Of a stretch of DNA of 64,000 nucleotides, positions 1 to 9,167 are shown piece after piece. The notes beneath the pieces were generated by a model that was not told the origin of the DNA, ran no database searches, and saw only the letters and a program-made list of their open reading frames with translations. The stretch's first letter is position 1. The number at the start of each line of letters is the position of its first letter. A program made the translations under genes and the position numbers. This DNA comes from Conexibacter sp. SYSU D00693 (GTDB taxonomy: Bacteria > Actinomycetota > Thermoleophilia > Solirubrobacterales > Solirubrobacteraceae), in contig NZ_CP070950.1 in NCBI RefSeq assembly GCF_017084525.1, positions 186,001-250,000 of the forward strand, in the 5' to 3' direction.

Positions 1-531
1 GACCTGCTCGAGGTCGTCGTCGACCCCGGGCAGGCGTTCGGCACCGGCGCCCACGGCACGACGCGCCTGTGCCTCGAGCTGCTGTGCGAGCTGGCCGCCG
101 AGGGCGCGGGCGGGCCGGCGTCGGACCTCGGCTGCGGCTCGGGCGTCCTGGCCATCGCCGCGGCGAAGCTGGGCCTGGGGCCGGTCCTCGGCGTCGACCA
201 CGAGCGCGAGTCGGTCACCGCCACCGCCGAGAACGCGCAGGCCAACGGCGTGGACGACCTCGTGCGCGCCGAGCGCTTCGACCTCCTGCGGGGCGGCCCG
301 GCGCCGGGCGCGCCGCTCGTGCTCGCCAACCTCCTGCGCCCGCTGCTGCTCGCCGTCGCCCGGGCGGGGTTCCAGGACGCCCAGCCCCGCGTCCTCGTCG
401 CCTCGGGCCTGCTCGTGCACGAGGCCGACGAGGTCGCCGGCGCCTTCGCGCAGCGCCACGGGCTGCACGAGCGACGGCGCCTGGACGACGGTGAGTGGGC
501 AGCGCTCCTGCTGGCCCGGCCGGCGGGCTAG
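1..531 (+). CDS. prmA: Ribosomal protein L11 methyltransferase, 3' part
   Basis: SAM-dependent methyltransferase that methylates ribosomal protein L11 in the cytoplasm. The window opens inside the gene, in frame 1, so the N-terminal domain is missing. About 176 residues of the catalytic domain remain. The PrmA signature DPGQAFGTGAHGTT is at visible residues 8-21. The SAM-binding motif I, DLGCGSGVLAIAA, follows at about 42-54, and ANLL, in place of the usual motif IV (N/D)PP(Y/F)-like segment, is near 109. The stop TAG (529-531) is also the first three bases of a TAGGGT promoter hexamer for the next gene. The family is recognised with confidence; only the position of the start is unknown. Confidence 0.93.
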   Translation, partial: DLLEVVVDPGQAFGTGAHGTTRLCLELLCELAAEGAGGPASDLGCGSGVLAIAAAKLGLGPVLGVDHERESVTATAENAQANGVDDLVRAERFDLLRGGPAPGAPLVLANLLRPLLLAVARAGFQDAQPRVLVASGLLVHEADEVAGAFAQRHGLHERRRLDDGEWAALLLARPAG

Positions 532-534
532 GGT
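529..534 (+). promoter_or_regulatory. -10 hexamer TAGGGT for the SpoIIE phosphatase gene
   Basis: TAGGGT lies 11 bases before the ATG at 546 and shares its first three bases with the prmA stop codon. There is no ribosome binding site between hexamer and ATG, so the transcript would have a leader of only a few bases. No clear -35 is seen. Confidence 0.5.
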
Positions 535-545
535 CGCCCTACGCG

Positions 546-1976
546 ATGGCGGACGCCGGGACCTTCACCTTCGTCACCCGGCCGTCCGGGGAGCTCATGG
601 TCGACCTGCCGTCGTGGCGCGCGGTCACCGGGCAGTCGCGCGACGAGATCCGGGACTTCGGCTGGCAGGAGGCGCTGCACCCGGAGGACCGCGAGCGCGT
701 CGCCGAGGAGTGGGCGACCGCCGTGCACGACGTCTCCCTGTTCGTCACGACCTACCGCATCAGCGAGGTCGGCGGGGGCTGGCGGCGCCTGCGCGTCGTC
801 GGGCTGCCGGTCCGCGGGCGCGAGGGCGAGGTCGAGCGCTTCGAGGGGGTCGCGCAGGACGTCACCGAGTCCGAGCTCGACTCCGCGCTGCTGCAGGCGG
901 TCATCCACGAGGCCCCGGTCGGCCTCGCGCTCACCTGGGGCCCCGACCACGTCTTCCGCCTGCACAACGAGGCCTACCGCGACCTGCTGCCGCCCGACCG
1001 GGAGGTCGTCGGCCTGCCGGTGCGCGAGGCGCTGGTCGAGATCGCGGAGATCACCGGCGCCTTCGACGAGGTCCAGCGCACCGGCCAGACGCTGCGCTTC
1101 GACGACTTCTCCGTGCCGTGGTCGACCGGGCCCGAGCGCTTCTACCGCTTCAGCCTCGCCCCGGTCGACGGGCCCGACGGCATCGGCGGCGTGCTCATCT
1201 CGGGCGTCGAGACGACCGACGAGGTCGTGCGCCGGCGCTCGCTGGAGCGCGAGCTGGCCGAGGAGCGCGCCGTGGCCGAGACGCTGCAGCGCGGCCTGCT
1301 GCCCAGCGCGCCGCAGCTGCCGGGCCTGCGCGCCGACGTGCGCTACCTGCCCGGCGGCCCCGAGGTCCAGATCGGCGGCGACTGGTACGACGCGTTCCGG
1401 CTGCCGTGCGGGCGCACGGCGCTCGTCGTCGGCGACATCGCCGGCCGCGGCGCCCACGCGGCGCGGCTCATGAGCCAGGTGCGCGCGGCCGTCCGCGCCT
1501 ACGCGATCGACGGCCACGGCCCGACCGGCGTGCTCGACCGCGTCGAGCGCTTCTTCGCCGGTCAGGACCTCGCCGAGATGGCGACGCTCTTCTACGCGGA
1601 GCTCGAGGAGGACCTGCGCGGGATGCGCTCGGTGTGCGCCGGCCACCCGCCGCCCGTGCTCGCGGTCGCCGGCGCACCGTCGACGCTCGTGCGCGGCGCC
1701 GTGGGGCCGCCGGTCGGCGCCGGTGCGCCGGTCGGCTCGGCGCTCGAGACGGCGCTCCCGCCCGAGGCGCTGCTGCTGCTCTACACCGACGGCCTGGTCG
1801 AGGACCGCGGCCGGCCGCTGGACGTCGGCCTCCAGCGGCTGCTGGACGTCACGGCGGGCGCGGTGGCCGACGGGCCCGCGGCGGTCTGCGACGCGGCGCT
1901 GGCCGACCTGCTCGCGGCGCCCGGCCGGCACGACGACGTCGCGCTGCTGGCCGTGCAGGCCGACGCCGGGCCGTGA
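546..1976 (+). CDS. PAS-domain SpoIIE-type protein phosphatase
   Basis: Probable cytoplasmic PP2C-type serine/threonine phosphatase of the SpoIIE/RsbU class, which usually acts on anti-sigma-factor antagonists in stress signalling. The product is 476 residues. A first PAS/PAC unit (about 10-115, ending FEGVAQDVTESE) is followed by a second PAS-like unit (about 120-225) and a short helical linker. The phosphatase domain runs from about 250 to 475. Metal-binding motifs are visible: GGDWYDAF near 278, VVGDIAGRGAHAA near 296, and YTDGLVEDRG near 415. An in-frame start lies 17 codons upstream, but the ATG at 546 fits the TAGGGT promoter and the start of the PAS domain. No anti-sigma factor or antagonist gene is adjacent, so the target is unknown. 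Confidence 0.85.
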   Translation: MADAGTFTFVTRPSGELMVDLPSWRAVTGQSRDEIRDFGWQEALHPEDRERVAEEWATAVHDVSLFVTTYRISEVGGGWRRLRVVGLPVRGREGEVERFEGVAQDVTESELDSALLQAVIHEAPVGLALTWGPDHVFRLHNEAYRDLLPPDREVVGLPVREALVEIAEITGAFDEVQRTGQTLRFDDFSVPWSTGPERFYRFSLAPVDGPDGIGGVLISGVETTDEVVRRRSLERELAEERAVAETLQRGLLPSAPQLPGLRADVRYLPGGPEVQIGGDWYDAFRLPCGRTALVVGDIAGRGAHAARLMSQVRAAVRAYAIDGHGPTGVLDRVERFFAGQDLAEMATLFYAELEEDLRGMRSVCAGHPPPVLAVAGAPSTLVRGAVGPPVGAGAPVGSALETALPPEALLLLYTDGLVEDRGRPLDVGLQRLLDVTAGAVADGPAAVCDAALADLLAAPGRHDDVALLAVQADAGP

Positions 1977-3463
1977 GCCCCGCGGCGCCGCGCGCCGGCC
2001 GGTACGACGCCGTCGTCCTGGGCGGCGGGCACAACGGCCTGGCGGCCGCGGCGTACCTGTCCCGCGCGGGGCGGTCGGTCCTCCTGCTCGAGCGCGACGA
2101 CGAGCTCGGCGGCGCGACGCGGTCGATCGCGCCGTTCCCGGGCGTCGACGTGCGGCTGAGCCGCTACGCGTACCTCGTCTCGCTGCTGCCGCGCCAGGTC
2201 GTCGACGAGCTCGGCCTCGACGTCCGCCTCGCACCTCGCGCGGTGTCGTCCTGCACGCCGGACCCCGCGGGCGGCCCGCCGCTCGTGCTCGGCCCCGACC
2301 GCGGTCCGGACCGCGAGCACGACGGCTTCGCGCGCTGGGACGCGCTCGTCGCCGGGCTCCAGCGGCTGGCGCCCACGCTCCTGCACCCGCTGCCCAGCCG
2401 CGAGGACGCGCGCCGGATCGTGGGCGAGGCGGCGTGGGAGGCGCTCGTCGAGCGCCCGCTGGGCGAGGCGCTCGAGGCGCACTTCGGCGACGACCTCGTC
2501 CGCGGCCTCGTCCTCACCGACGGCCTGATCGGGACGGCGGCGGGGGCGCACGACCCGTCGCGGCTGCAGAACCGCTGCTTCCTGCTGCACGTCGTGGCGG
2601 GCCCGTGGGACGTCCCGGTCGGCGGGATGGGCGCCGTGAGCGCCGCGCTGGCCGGCGCCGCGCTGGGTGGCGGGGCCGAGCTGCGCCGGGGCTGCGAGGT
2701 GACCGCGGTGGGCGAGGGCGGCGAGGTGCGCTTCACCGAGGCGGGTGGCGCCGAGCACGTGGTCCAGGCCCGCCACGTCCTCGCCGCGCTGGCGCCCGCG
2801 GTCCTCGACCGCCTGCGCGGGCGTCCCGCGGTGGAGCCCGCGCCGCGGGGCAGCCAGCTCAAGGTCAACCTCGTCGTCGACCGGCTGCCGGCGCTGCGCG
2901 ACGGCACGCCGCCCGAGGTGGCCTTCGCCGGGACGTTCCACGCCGGCGAGGGCTACGCGCGCCTGCAGGCCGCCCACGAGCAGTGGACCGCCGGCGTCCT
3001 GCCCGACCCCCTGCCGTGCGAGCTGTACTGCCACACGCTGACCGACCCGTCGATCCTCGGACCGGCCGAGCGCGCGCGGGGCCGCCACACCCTCACGCTC
3101 TTCGGGCTGCACTGCCCGGTCGACGCCGACCGCGACGCCGCCGTGGCCGCCGCGCTGCGGGCCGTCGACGCCCACCTCGCCCAGCCGCTGATGGACGTCG
3201 TGGCGCGCGACGCCGGCGGACGTCCCTGCCTCGAGGCGAGCACCCCACGCGACCTCGAACGGGCCGTCGCCCTGCCCGGCGGGCACATCTTCCACCGCGA
3301 CCTGGACTGGCCCTGGGCGTGCGACGAGGCCGAGGTAGGGTCCTGGGGCGTGGAGACCGACGACCCGCGCATCCTGCTCGCCGGCGCGGGCGCGCGCCGG
3401 GGCGGGGGCGTCAGCGCGATCCCCGGGCGCAGCGCGGCGATCGCGGTCCTGGAGAACGGGTAG
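1973..3463 (+). CDS. FAD-dependent oxidoreductase of the phytoene-desaturase superfamily
   Basis: Product of 496 residues, starting at a GTG that overlaps the previous stop as GTGA, so it is translationally coupled to the phosphatase gene. The N-terminus has the dinucleotide-binding motif GGGHNGLAAAAYLSRAG and the acidic strand end LLLERDDELGG. This is typical of the NAD(P)/FAD amine-oxidase/phytoene-dehydrogenase superfamily (PYROXD2-like). Near the C-terminus, PGGHIFHRDLDWPW followed by LLAGAGARRGGGVS matches the second FAD-binding motif. The substrate cannot be told from sequence. The only nearby carotenoid-type gene is the prenyl synthase at 10.1 kb, which is not in the same operon, so a carotenoid role is only a possibility. 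Confidence 0.8.
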   Translation: MSPAAPRAGRYDAVVLGGGHNGLAAAAYLSRAGRSVLLLERDDELGGATRSIAPFPGVDVRLSRYAYLVSLLPRQVVDELGLDVRLAPRAVSSCTPDPAGGPPLVLGPDRGPDREHDGFARWDALVAGLQRLAPTLLHPLPSREDARRIVGEAAWEALVERPLGEALEAHFGDDLVRGLVLTDGLIGTAAGAHDPSRLQNRCFLLHVVAGPWDVPVGGMGAVSAALAGAALGGGAELRRGCEVTAVGEGGEVRFTEAGGAEHVVQARHVLAALAPAVLDRLRGRPAVEPAPRGSQLKVNLVVDRLPALRDGTPPEVAFAGTFHAGEGYARLQAAHEQWTAGVLPDPLPCELYCHTLTDPSILGPAERARGRHTLTLFGLHCPVDADRDAAVAAALRAVDAHLAQPLMDVVARDAGGRPCLEASTPRDLERAVALPGGHIFHRDLDWPWACDEAEVGSWGVETDDPRILLAGAGARRGGGVSAIPGRSAAIAVLENG

Positions 3464-3473
3464 GGGAGGCGCA

Positions 3474-4844
3474 ATGGCCTGGCACATCGTCATCGCCGGA
3501 GGTGGCTTCGGCGGCTTCTACGCCGCCCGCACGCTCGAGCGCCGGCTGCCGCACCAGGCGGCGCGGATCACGCTCGTCAACGACGTGAACTTCATGCTCT
3601 ACACGCCGCTGCTGCCGGGCGCGGCGGCGGGGACGCTCGAGCCCCGCCACGTCGTGGTCCCGCTGCGCGAGGAGCTGCACCGCACCGACCTGCGCCTGGG
3701 CACGGTGGTCGGCGGGACGCCGGAGCGCAACTGCCTGCAGGTCAAGACGCTCGAGGGCCACACGGAGGACCTGCACTACGACCACCTCGTCGTCGCGCTG
3801 GGCTCGGTCTCGCGCACGCTGCCCATCCCCGGCCTGGCCGAGCACGGCATCGGCCTCAAGGCGCTGCCCGAGGCGATCGAGCTGCGCAACCGGCTGCTGC
3901 GCTCGTTCGAGGCGGCCGAGACGCTCGACGACCCCGCCGAGCGCGAGAAGTGGCTGACCTACGTCTTCGTCGGCGCCGGCTACGCGGGCGTCGAGGGGCT
4001 CGCCGAGCTCCAGGACTTCGCGGCCGACGTCATCGACCTCTACCCGCGCTGCCGGACGCAGGGGATGCGGTGGATCCTCGTCGAGGCGCGCGACCAGCTC
4101 ATGCCGGAGGTCGGGCCGGAGCTCGGCGAGTTCGCCCACCGCGAGCTGCGCGGGCGCGGCATCGAGATCCGCCTGGGCACGACGCTCGACGCGATCACCG
4201 CCGACAGCGCGACGCTCAGCGGCGGCGAGACCGTGCCGACGCGCACGGTCGTCTGGACCGCGGGCGTCAAGCCCCATCCCGTCGTGCAGGAGCTGGGCCT
4301 CCCGCTCACCCACGGCGGCCGGATCGCGACGCGCAAGACCCTGCAGGTCGAGGGCCACGACCACATCTGGGCGATCGGCGACGCCGCCGCGGTGCCCGAC
4401 CCCGCCAAGAAGGACGGCGCCCCGTCGCCGCCCACCGCCCAGCACGCGATCCGCCAGGGCCGCCTCGTCGGCAAGAACGTCGCGGCGGCGATCGGCAAGG
4501 GCAAGGTCAAGCCCTTCACGTACAAGACCAAGGGCGTCTTCGTCGACATGGGCCAGCGCGAGGCCGTGGCCCAGACGCTGGGCATCAAGTGGCGCGGCAA
4601 GCCGGCGTGGTTCCTGGCCCGCACCTACCACCTGGTGATGATGCCGGGCACCAAGCGCCGCTGGCGCCTGCTGACCGACTGGAACGTCCAGCTGCTCTTC
4701 GGCCGCGACGCGTCGGAGCTCGGCGGCCTCGGCCATCCGCCGGCCCTCGTCGAGCCCACGGCGGGCGGCACGCCCTCGGACGGCAGCGCGAGCCACGAGC
4801 AGGCGTCCAACGGCGCCGACCCGGTGCGCTCGCCGTCCCCCTAG
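3474..4844 (+). CDS. ndh: Type II NADH dehydrogenase (NDH-2)
   Basis: Single-subunit, non-proton-pumping NADH:quinone oxidoreductase that feeds electrons to the quinone pool at the inner face of the membrane. The product is 456 residues. The FAD motif GGGFGGFYAARTLE is at 8-21. The NADH-binding motif VFVGAGYAGVE is near 163-173. The third conserved segment, IWAIGDAAAVPDP, is near 299-311. A C-terminal region with FLARTYHL and WNVQLLFGRD resembles the membrane-attachment part of the family. The start is supported by GGGGAGGC seven bases upstream of the ATG. The last 35 residues are polar and low in complexity. Some relatives use other acceptors, but the whole-length pattern fits NDH-2 well. 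Confidence 0.88.
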   Translation: MAWHIVIAGGGFGGFYAARTLERRLPHQAARITLVNDVNFMLYTPLLPGAAAGTLEPRHVVVPLREELHRTDLRLGTVVGGTPERNCLQVKTLEGHTEDLHYDHLVVALGSVSRTLPIPGLAEHGIGLKALPEAIELRNRLLRSFEAAETLDDPAEREKWLTYVFVGAGYAGVEGLAELQDFAADVIDLYPRCRTQGMRWILVEARDQLMPEVGPELGEFAHRELRGRGIEIRLGTTLDAITADSATLSGGETVPTRTVVWTAGVKPHPVVQELGLPLTHGGRIATRKTLQVEGHDHIWAIGDAAAVPDPAKKDGAPSPPTAQHAIRQGRLVGKNVAAAIGKGKVKPFTYKTKGVFVDMGQREAVAQTLGIKWRGKPAWFLARTYHLVMMPGTKRRWRLLTDWNVQLLFGRDASELGGLGHPPALVEPTAGGTPSDGSASHEQASNGADPVRSPSP

Positions 4845-4863
4845 GGAGGTCCGTCCGCCGCCC

Positions 4864-4869
4864 TACAAT
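4864..4869 (+). promoter_or_regulatory. -10 hexamer TACAAT that sets the yqeY start
   Basis: TACAAT covers the ATG at 4868 and lies 7 bases before an in-frame GTG at 4877. If this is the promoter, transcription starts at or next to the GTG and the ATG cannot be translated. It is the closest match to TATAAT among the promoters of this kind in the window. Confidence 0.6.
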
Positions 4870-4876
4870 GGACGCA

Positions 4877-5301
4877 GTGATCGCTGATCGCGTGAAGTCC
4901 GACCTCACCACCGCCATGAAGGCGGGGGAGAAGGACCGCGTCGGCGCGCTGCGCCTGGTGCTCTCCGAGCTGCAGAAGGCGGCCAAGGAGGGTGGCGACG
5001 ACGAGGTGACGGTCCTGCGCCGCGAGCGCAAGCGCCGCCTCGAGGCGGCCACCGCCTTCCGCGACGGCGGCCGCGAGGAGCTCGCCGACCAGGAGGAGCG
5101 CGAGGCCGCGGTCATCCAGGGCTACCTGCCCGCCGAGCTCTCCGACGACGACCTGCGCGCGATCGTGCAGCAGGCCGTCACCGAGACCGGTGCTGCCTCG
5201 CCCAAGGACATGGGCGGCGTGATGAAGCTCGCCATGGACCGCGCGCAGGGTCGCGCGGACGGCAAGCGCGTCTCCGCCATCGCCAGGGAGCTCCTGGCCG
5301 G

Positions 5302-5305
<4 letters not shown>
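4877..5305 (+). CDS. yqeY: GatB/YqeY domain protein
   Basis: Small cytoplasmic protein of 142 residues homologous to the C-terminal tRNA-interacting domain of GatB, with no catalytic domain. The family motif KAAKEGGDDEVTVLRRERKRR is followed by EREAAVIQGYLPAELSDDDL and the C-terminal GRADGKRVSAIARELL, which are all typical of YqeY. The exact function is not established; a link to tRNA or translation is assumed for the family. I chose GTG 4877 over ATG 4868 because the TACAAT promoter hexamer overlaps that ATG. Its stop overlaps the phoH start (GTGA), so it heads the phoH-ybeY-era run. Confidence 0.87.
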
Positions 5306-6279
<974 letters not shown>

Positions 6280-6284
6280 GGCCC

Positions 6285-6668
6285 GTGTCCCTCGAGGTCG
6301 AGGTCCTCGGGGCGCCGCCGCTCGAGCCGCCCGAGGCGGAGGTCGAGCGGCTGGCGGCGCTGGCGCTGGCGTCCGCCGGCATCGAGGACGGCCACCTCGC
6401 GGTGGAGTTCGTCGACGCCGGCCGGATCGCCGAGCTCAACGCGGCCCACCGCGGCAAGGAGGGCCCCACCGACGTCCTGAGCTTCCCGATCGACGAGCTC
6501 GACGAGCCGCTCGGGCCGCGGGAGCTCGGCGATGTCGTGATCTGCCCGGAGCACACGGAGGACCTGCGCGAGGCGGTCGTCCACGGCGTGCTGCACCTGA
6601 CGGGCATGGACCACGAGACCGACGACGGCGAGATGCTCGCCCTCCAGGCCGAGCTGCTGCGCTGGTGA
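6285..6668 (+). CDS. ybeY: Endoribonuclease YbeY
   Basis: Metal-dependent single-strand RNA endonuclease involved in 16S rRNA 3' end maturation and ribosome quality control. The product is 127 residues, at the short end for the family (usually about 150). The zinc site HGVLHLTGMDH (H-x3-H-x5-H) is at about 105-115, and the family motif LNAAHRGKEGPTDVLSFP is near 49-66. It starts at GTG 6285, just after phoH, and its stop overlaps the era start as GTGA. Compared with longer homologues it lacks extra residues at the N-terminus rather than in the active site. Confidence 0.92.
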   Translation: MSLEVEVLGAPPLEPPEAEVERLAALALASAGIEDGHLAVEFVDAGRIAELNAAHRGKEGPTDVLSFPIDELDEPLGPRELGDVVICPEHTEDLREAVVHGVLHLTGMDHETDDGEMLALQAELLRW

Positions 6669-7582
6669 GCGACGCGCTCGGACCCGCCGCCCCCGCCGCG
6701 ACGACCCGCGCGGGCTTCGTCGCGCTCGCCGGCCGTCCCAACGTCGGGAAGTCGACGCTCGTCAACGCGATCGTCGGCGCGAAGGTGGCGATCGTCTCGG
6801 ACAAGCCCCAGACGACGCGCCGGGCGATCCGCGGGGTCGCCATGCGCGACCACGCGCAGCTCGTCCTCACCGACCTCCCGGGCGTGCAGAAGCCGCTCGA
6901 CGCCCTGACCGCGCGCATGCAGCGCCGCGTGGAGCAGGAGCTCAGCGAGACCGACGTCGCGCTGTTCGTCGTCAACGCCGAGCAGGGCGTCGGGCCGGGC
7001 GACCGCTGGATCGCCGACCTGCTGCGCCGCGCGCCCTGCCCCGTCGTCTGCGCGGTCAACAAGCTCGACCGGATCGACAAGGGCCGCACGGTGGTGGCGC
7101 TGCAGGACGCCGCGGAGCTCGACCTGCCGGGCGACGTCTTCCCGGTCTCGGCGCGCAAGGGCACCGGCGTCGAGGCGCTGGTCGAGCACCTCGTCTCCCT
7201 GCTGCCGCAGGGGCCGTTCCTCTTCCCGCCCGAGGAGCGCTCGGACCTCCCGCAGCACGTGCATCTCGCCGAGCTCGTCCGCGAGCAGGTGCTGCGGCGC
7301 ACCTTCCAGGAGGTCCCGCATGCGGTGGAGGTCGTCATCGACGAGGTCGACGACCTGCGCGACGACCTCGCGGTCGTCCGCGCCCGGGCGTGGGTGGAGA
7401 CCGAGTCCCAGAAGGGGATCCTGATCGGCTCCGGCGGCAAGATGATCAAGACGATCGGCACCGCCGCCCGGCGGGAGCTCGAGCGCGAGCTCGGCCGCAA
7501 GGTGCACCTCGAGCTGTCCGTCCGCGTGCGGCGCGGGTGGCGCGCCGACGACGCGCTGCTGGACCGGCTCGGCATCGACTGA
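6665..7582 (+). CDS. era: GTPase Era
   Basis: Essential GTPase that binds 16S rRNA and the 30S subunit during assembly. The product is 305 residues. G1 GRPNVGKST is at 23-31, the G2 region is DKPQTTRRAIRG, G3 DLPG is near 77, G4 NKLD is near 132, and G5 SARKG is near 162. The C-terminal KH domain carries ILIGSGGKMIKTIGTAARREL. It ends the yqeY-phoH-ybeY-era run and is coupled to ybeY by a GTGA overlap. A 9-bp hairpin at 7606-7626 lies 24 bases after the stop and may end the transcript. Confidence 0.95.
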   Translation: MSDALGPAAPAATTRAGFVALAGRPNVGKSTLVNAIVGAKVAIVSDKPQTTRRAIRGVAMRDHAQLVLTDLPGVQKPLDALTARMQRRVEQELSETDVALFVVNAEQGVGPGDRWIADLLRRAPCPVVCAVNKLDRIDKGRTVVALQDAAELDLPGDVFPVSARKGTGVEALVEHLVSLLPQGPFLFPPEERSDLPQHVHLAELVREQVLRRTFQEVPHAVEVVIDEVDDLRDDLAVVRARAWVETESQKGILIGSGGKMIKTIGTAARRELERELGRKVHLELSVRVRRGWRADDALLDRLGID

Positions 7583-7605
7583 CCGCCGTCCAGTACGAAC
7601 GTCCA

Positions 7606-7832
7606 GGCTCCGTCAACGACGGAGCCCGCGCGCCGACGATGGTGAGTGGCGAGAGCGACCCAAGGACGGGTCGGACCTGCAGCCAAGCCGGTGCCTTCGG
7701 AGGGATCGCACCGGTGGACGCGACAGGGACGCCAAGGAACCGCAAGCCGTTCCTCGCCGAACAACCACATACCTCCATCCGGAGGGGACATCCACACGGC
7801 TTGCGGGCGCGATCACGGCGGTGATCGCGCCC
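7606..7832 (+). ncRNA. Candidate structured RNA between era and the transglycosylase gene
   Basis: No convincing protein gene lies here, but the plus strand is dense in complementary arms. There is a 9-bp hairpin at 7606-7626 with a three-base loop. A possible closing helix GGCGAG/CTCGCC (7648-7653 with 7753-7758) encloses CGACCC/GGGTCG (7656-7673), CCGGTGC/GCACCGG (7688-7714, with an inner CTTCGG tetraloop) and GGAAC/GTTCC (7736-7753). A small hairpin lies at 7772-7785. A 10-base arm at 7741-7750 is perfectly complementary to 7796-7805 and would compete with the last two helices. A 12-bp terminator-like stem ends it at 7805-7832. I recognise no known class; SRP RNA, tmRNA and RNase P hallmarks are absent. 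Strand and function are inference. An alternative is that this is only two terminators with chance pairing between them. Confidence 0.4.
7805..7832 (+). terminator. 12-bp perfect hairpin
   Basis: GGGCGCGATCAC and GTGATCGCGCCC pair perfectly around a GGCG loop, followed by GTTGCC. It lies at the end of the era-side intergenic stretch. There is no long T run, as is usual in this genome. Confidence 0.6.
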
Positions 7833-7853
7833 GTTGCCATGCCGTGCGCGTGG

Positions 7854-7870
7854 AAGGTGCCTGGCACCTT
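7854..7870 (-). terminator. Hairpin directly after the transglycosylase stop
   Basis: AAGGTGCC and GGCACCTT form an 8-bp stem around a single T. On the minus strand it begins at the base after the stop codon of the transglycosylase gene. Confidence 0.5.
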
Positions 7871-9089
7871 TCACCTGCGACGTGCTGCGGCTGCGCGGGC
7901 CCGGAGGTCCGCGGCGCGGGCACGGACGCGGTTGGCGAAACCAGGGGTGGAGGGGTTGTAGGCGCGCAGCGCCGCGTCCCAGTCGCGCGGGGCGCCGGAC
8001 GCGCGCAGGAACGCCGCCATGGCGTGCACCGCGTCGGCGGGGTCGTAGGGGTCCAGGCGACCGTCGCCGCCCGCGTCGACCGCGAAGCGCTCCCACGTCG
8101 CGTCGACGAACTGCGCCGGGCCGCGGGCGCCGCCGCCGGAGGTCGTGCCGGCGCGCACGCCGGGCAGCAGTGAGCGCCCGTGCGCGGACTCCAGCTCGCC
8201 GACCGCCGCGAGCATCGCCCAGTCCAGGCCGTGGCGCCTGGCGGCGAGGCGGTACTGGCGCAGGAGGTCGCCCGGCACGCCGGCGAGCGGCTGGTCCCTG
8301 GCCGCGCGGCGCGGCGTGGCGGCCCGCGCGGGCTCGACCTCCGCGGGCCCGTCGTCGCCGCCACCTCCGGCGAGGACGATCGTCGCCAGCGCGGCCAGGA
8401 CGGCCGCGGCCGCTGCGCCGGCGACGCCGCGCGAGGTCGTCCCGCCGCCCTCGCGGCCCGCCGCCGCGCGGGCCGCCTCCAGCCGTCGCCGCGCCCGGTC
8501 ACGCTGGAGGGCGAGCTCGTCGGCGCGCGCGACCGCCGCCGCGCGTTCGCGGAGCGCGGTGGTCAGGGCGTGGCGGAGCTCCGCGAGCTGGGAGCGCAGG
8601 TCGGCCTGCTCGCCCTTGGCGGCGTGGAGCTCGGCCGCCAGGCGCCGCGCATGGCCGTCGGCGACCACGGCGGGCGGCCGTCGCGCGGGCGCGGCGGGCA
8701 CCGGGGGTGCGGGAGCGCGTGCGGTCGGCGGCGGCCGGCGCAGGGCTCCGACGGTGGGCGTGGGCAGCGCGACGGCGCGGCCGGCGACGCCGAGGACGTA
8801 GGCGGGGGAGGCGTCGGCCCACGCGGCCGGGACGCCGAAGGCCAGGACGTGCGCGCCGGCGCCGTCGGGCTCGGGGGCGCCGCCGAAGCGGCCGCAGCCA
8901 GGCGCGACCAGCGCCGCCGGCCACGAGCAGCGTGACGCCGGCGACCGGGTCGACCTCCGGGGGCAGCACCGCCCGCACGCGCAGGAGGTCGCGCTCGCCG
9001 CCCGGGCGCAGCCGTTCGAAGCCCAGGACGTCGAAGGACGCCTGGTCGGCCCCACGGTCGGGTGGCTCGGTCGTCGGCTCGTCGTGCAC
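7871..9089 (-). CDS. Membrane-anchored transglycosylase-like protein, apparent frameshift
   Basis: Murein-hydrolase-like protein read in two frames. The N-terminal part (GTG at 9089, about 58 residues, starting MHDEPTTEPPDRG) runs to VTLLVAG. A one-base shift between about 8911 and 8919 then gives ALVAPGCGRFGGAPEPD and onward. The joined length of 1219 bases is three times 406 plus one, as expected for one extra base. After the shift come a coiled coil (LAAELHAAKGEQADLRSQL region), a membrane segment (GVAGAAAAAVLAALATIVLAG) and a lytic-transglycosylase-like domain with AAVGELESAHG (candidate catalytic Glu) and GGGARGPAQFV. AGGGGGAG on the minus strand precedes the GTG, and a TACGGT hexamer (9141-9146) lies about 50 bases upstream. 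It could be an assembly error, a recent mutation or, less likely, a recoded gene. Confidence 0.6.
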
Positions 9090-9167
9090 GCGCCGCTCCC
9101 CCTGGCGCGAAGAAGGCCCTGCACCTGCCGTACGCGCGCGACCGTAGCCGAGCGCCAGGACGGACCG

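Noticed and set aside
491-3463. A 990-codon frame running through the phosphatase gene into the oxidoreductase
   Set aside because: Only the part after 1973 has protein-like sequence and a dinucleotide-binding motif; the rest is Arg/Ala-rich shadow of the phosphatase gene.
7640-7760. Resemblance to T-box (ACCGC), GEMM (GGGACGC) or SRP RNA (GCAGCCAAG) fragments
   Set aside because: Only 5-9 base matches, in the wrong order and without the rest of each consensus; no aminoacyl-tRNA synthetase or suitable gene lies downstream.
7613-7867. An 84-codon minus-strand frame in the era downstream region
   Set aside because: Arg/Ser-rich, crosses several perfect stems, and has no ribosome binding site or known motif; the structured-RNA reading fits better.
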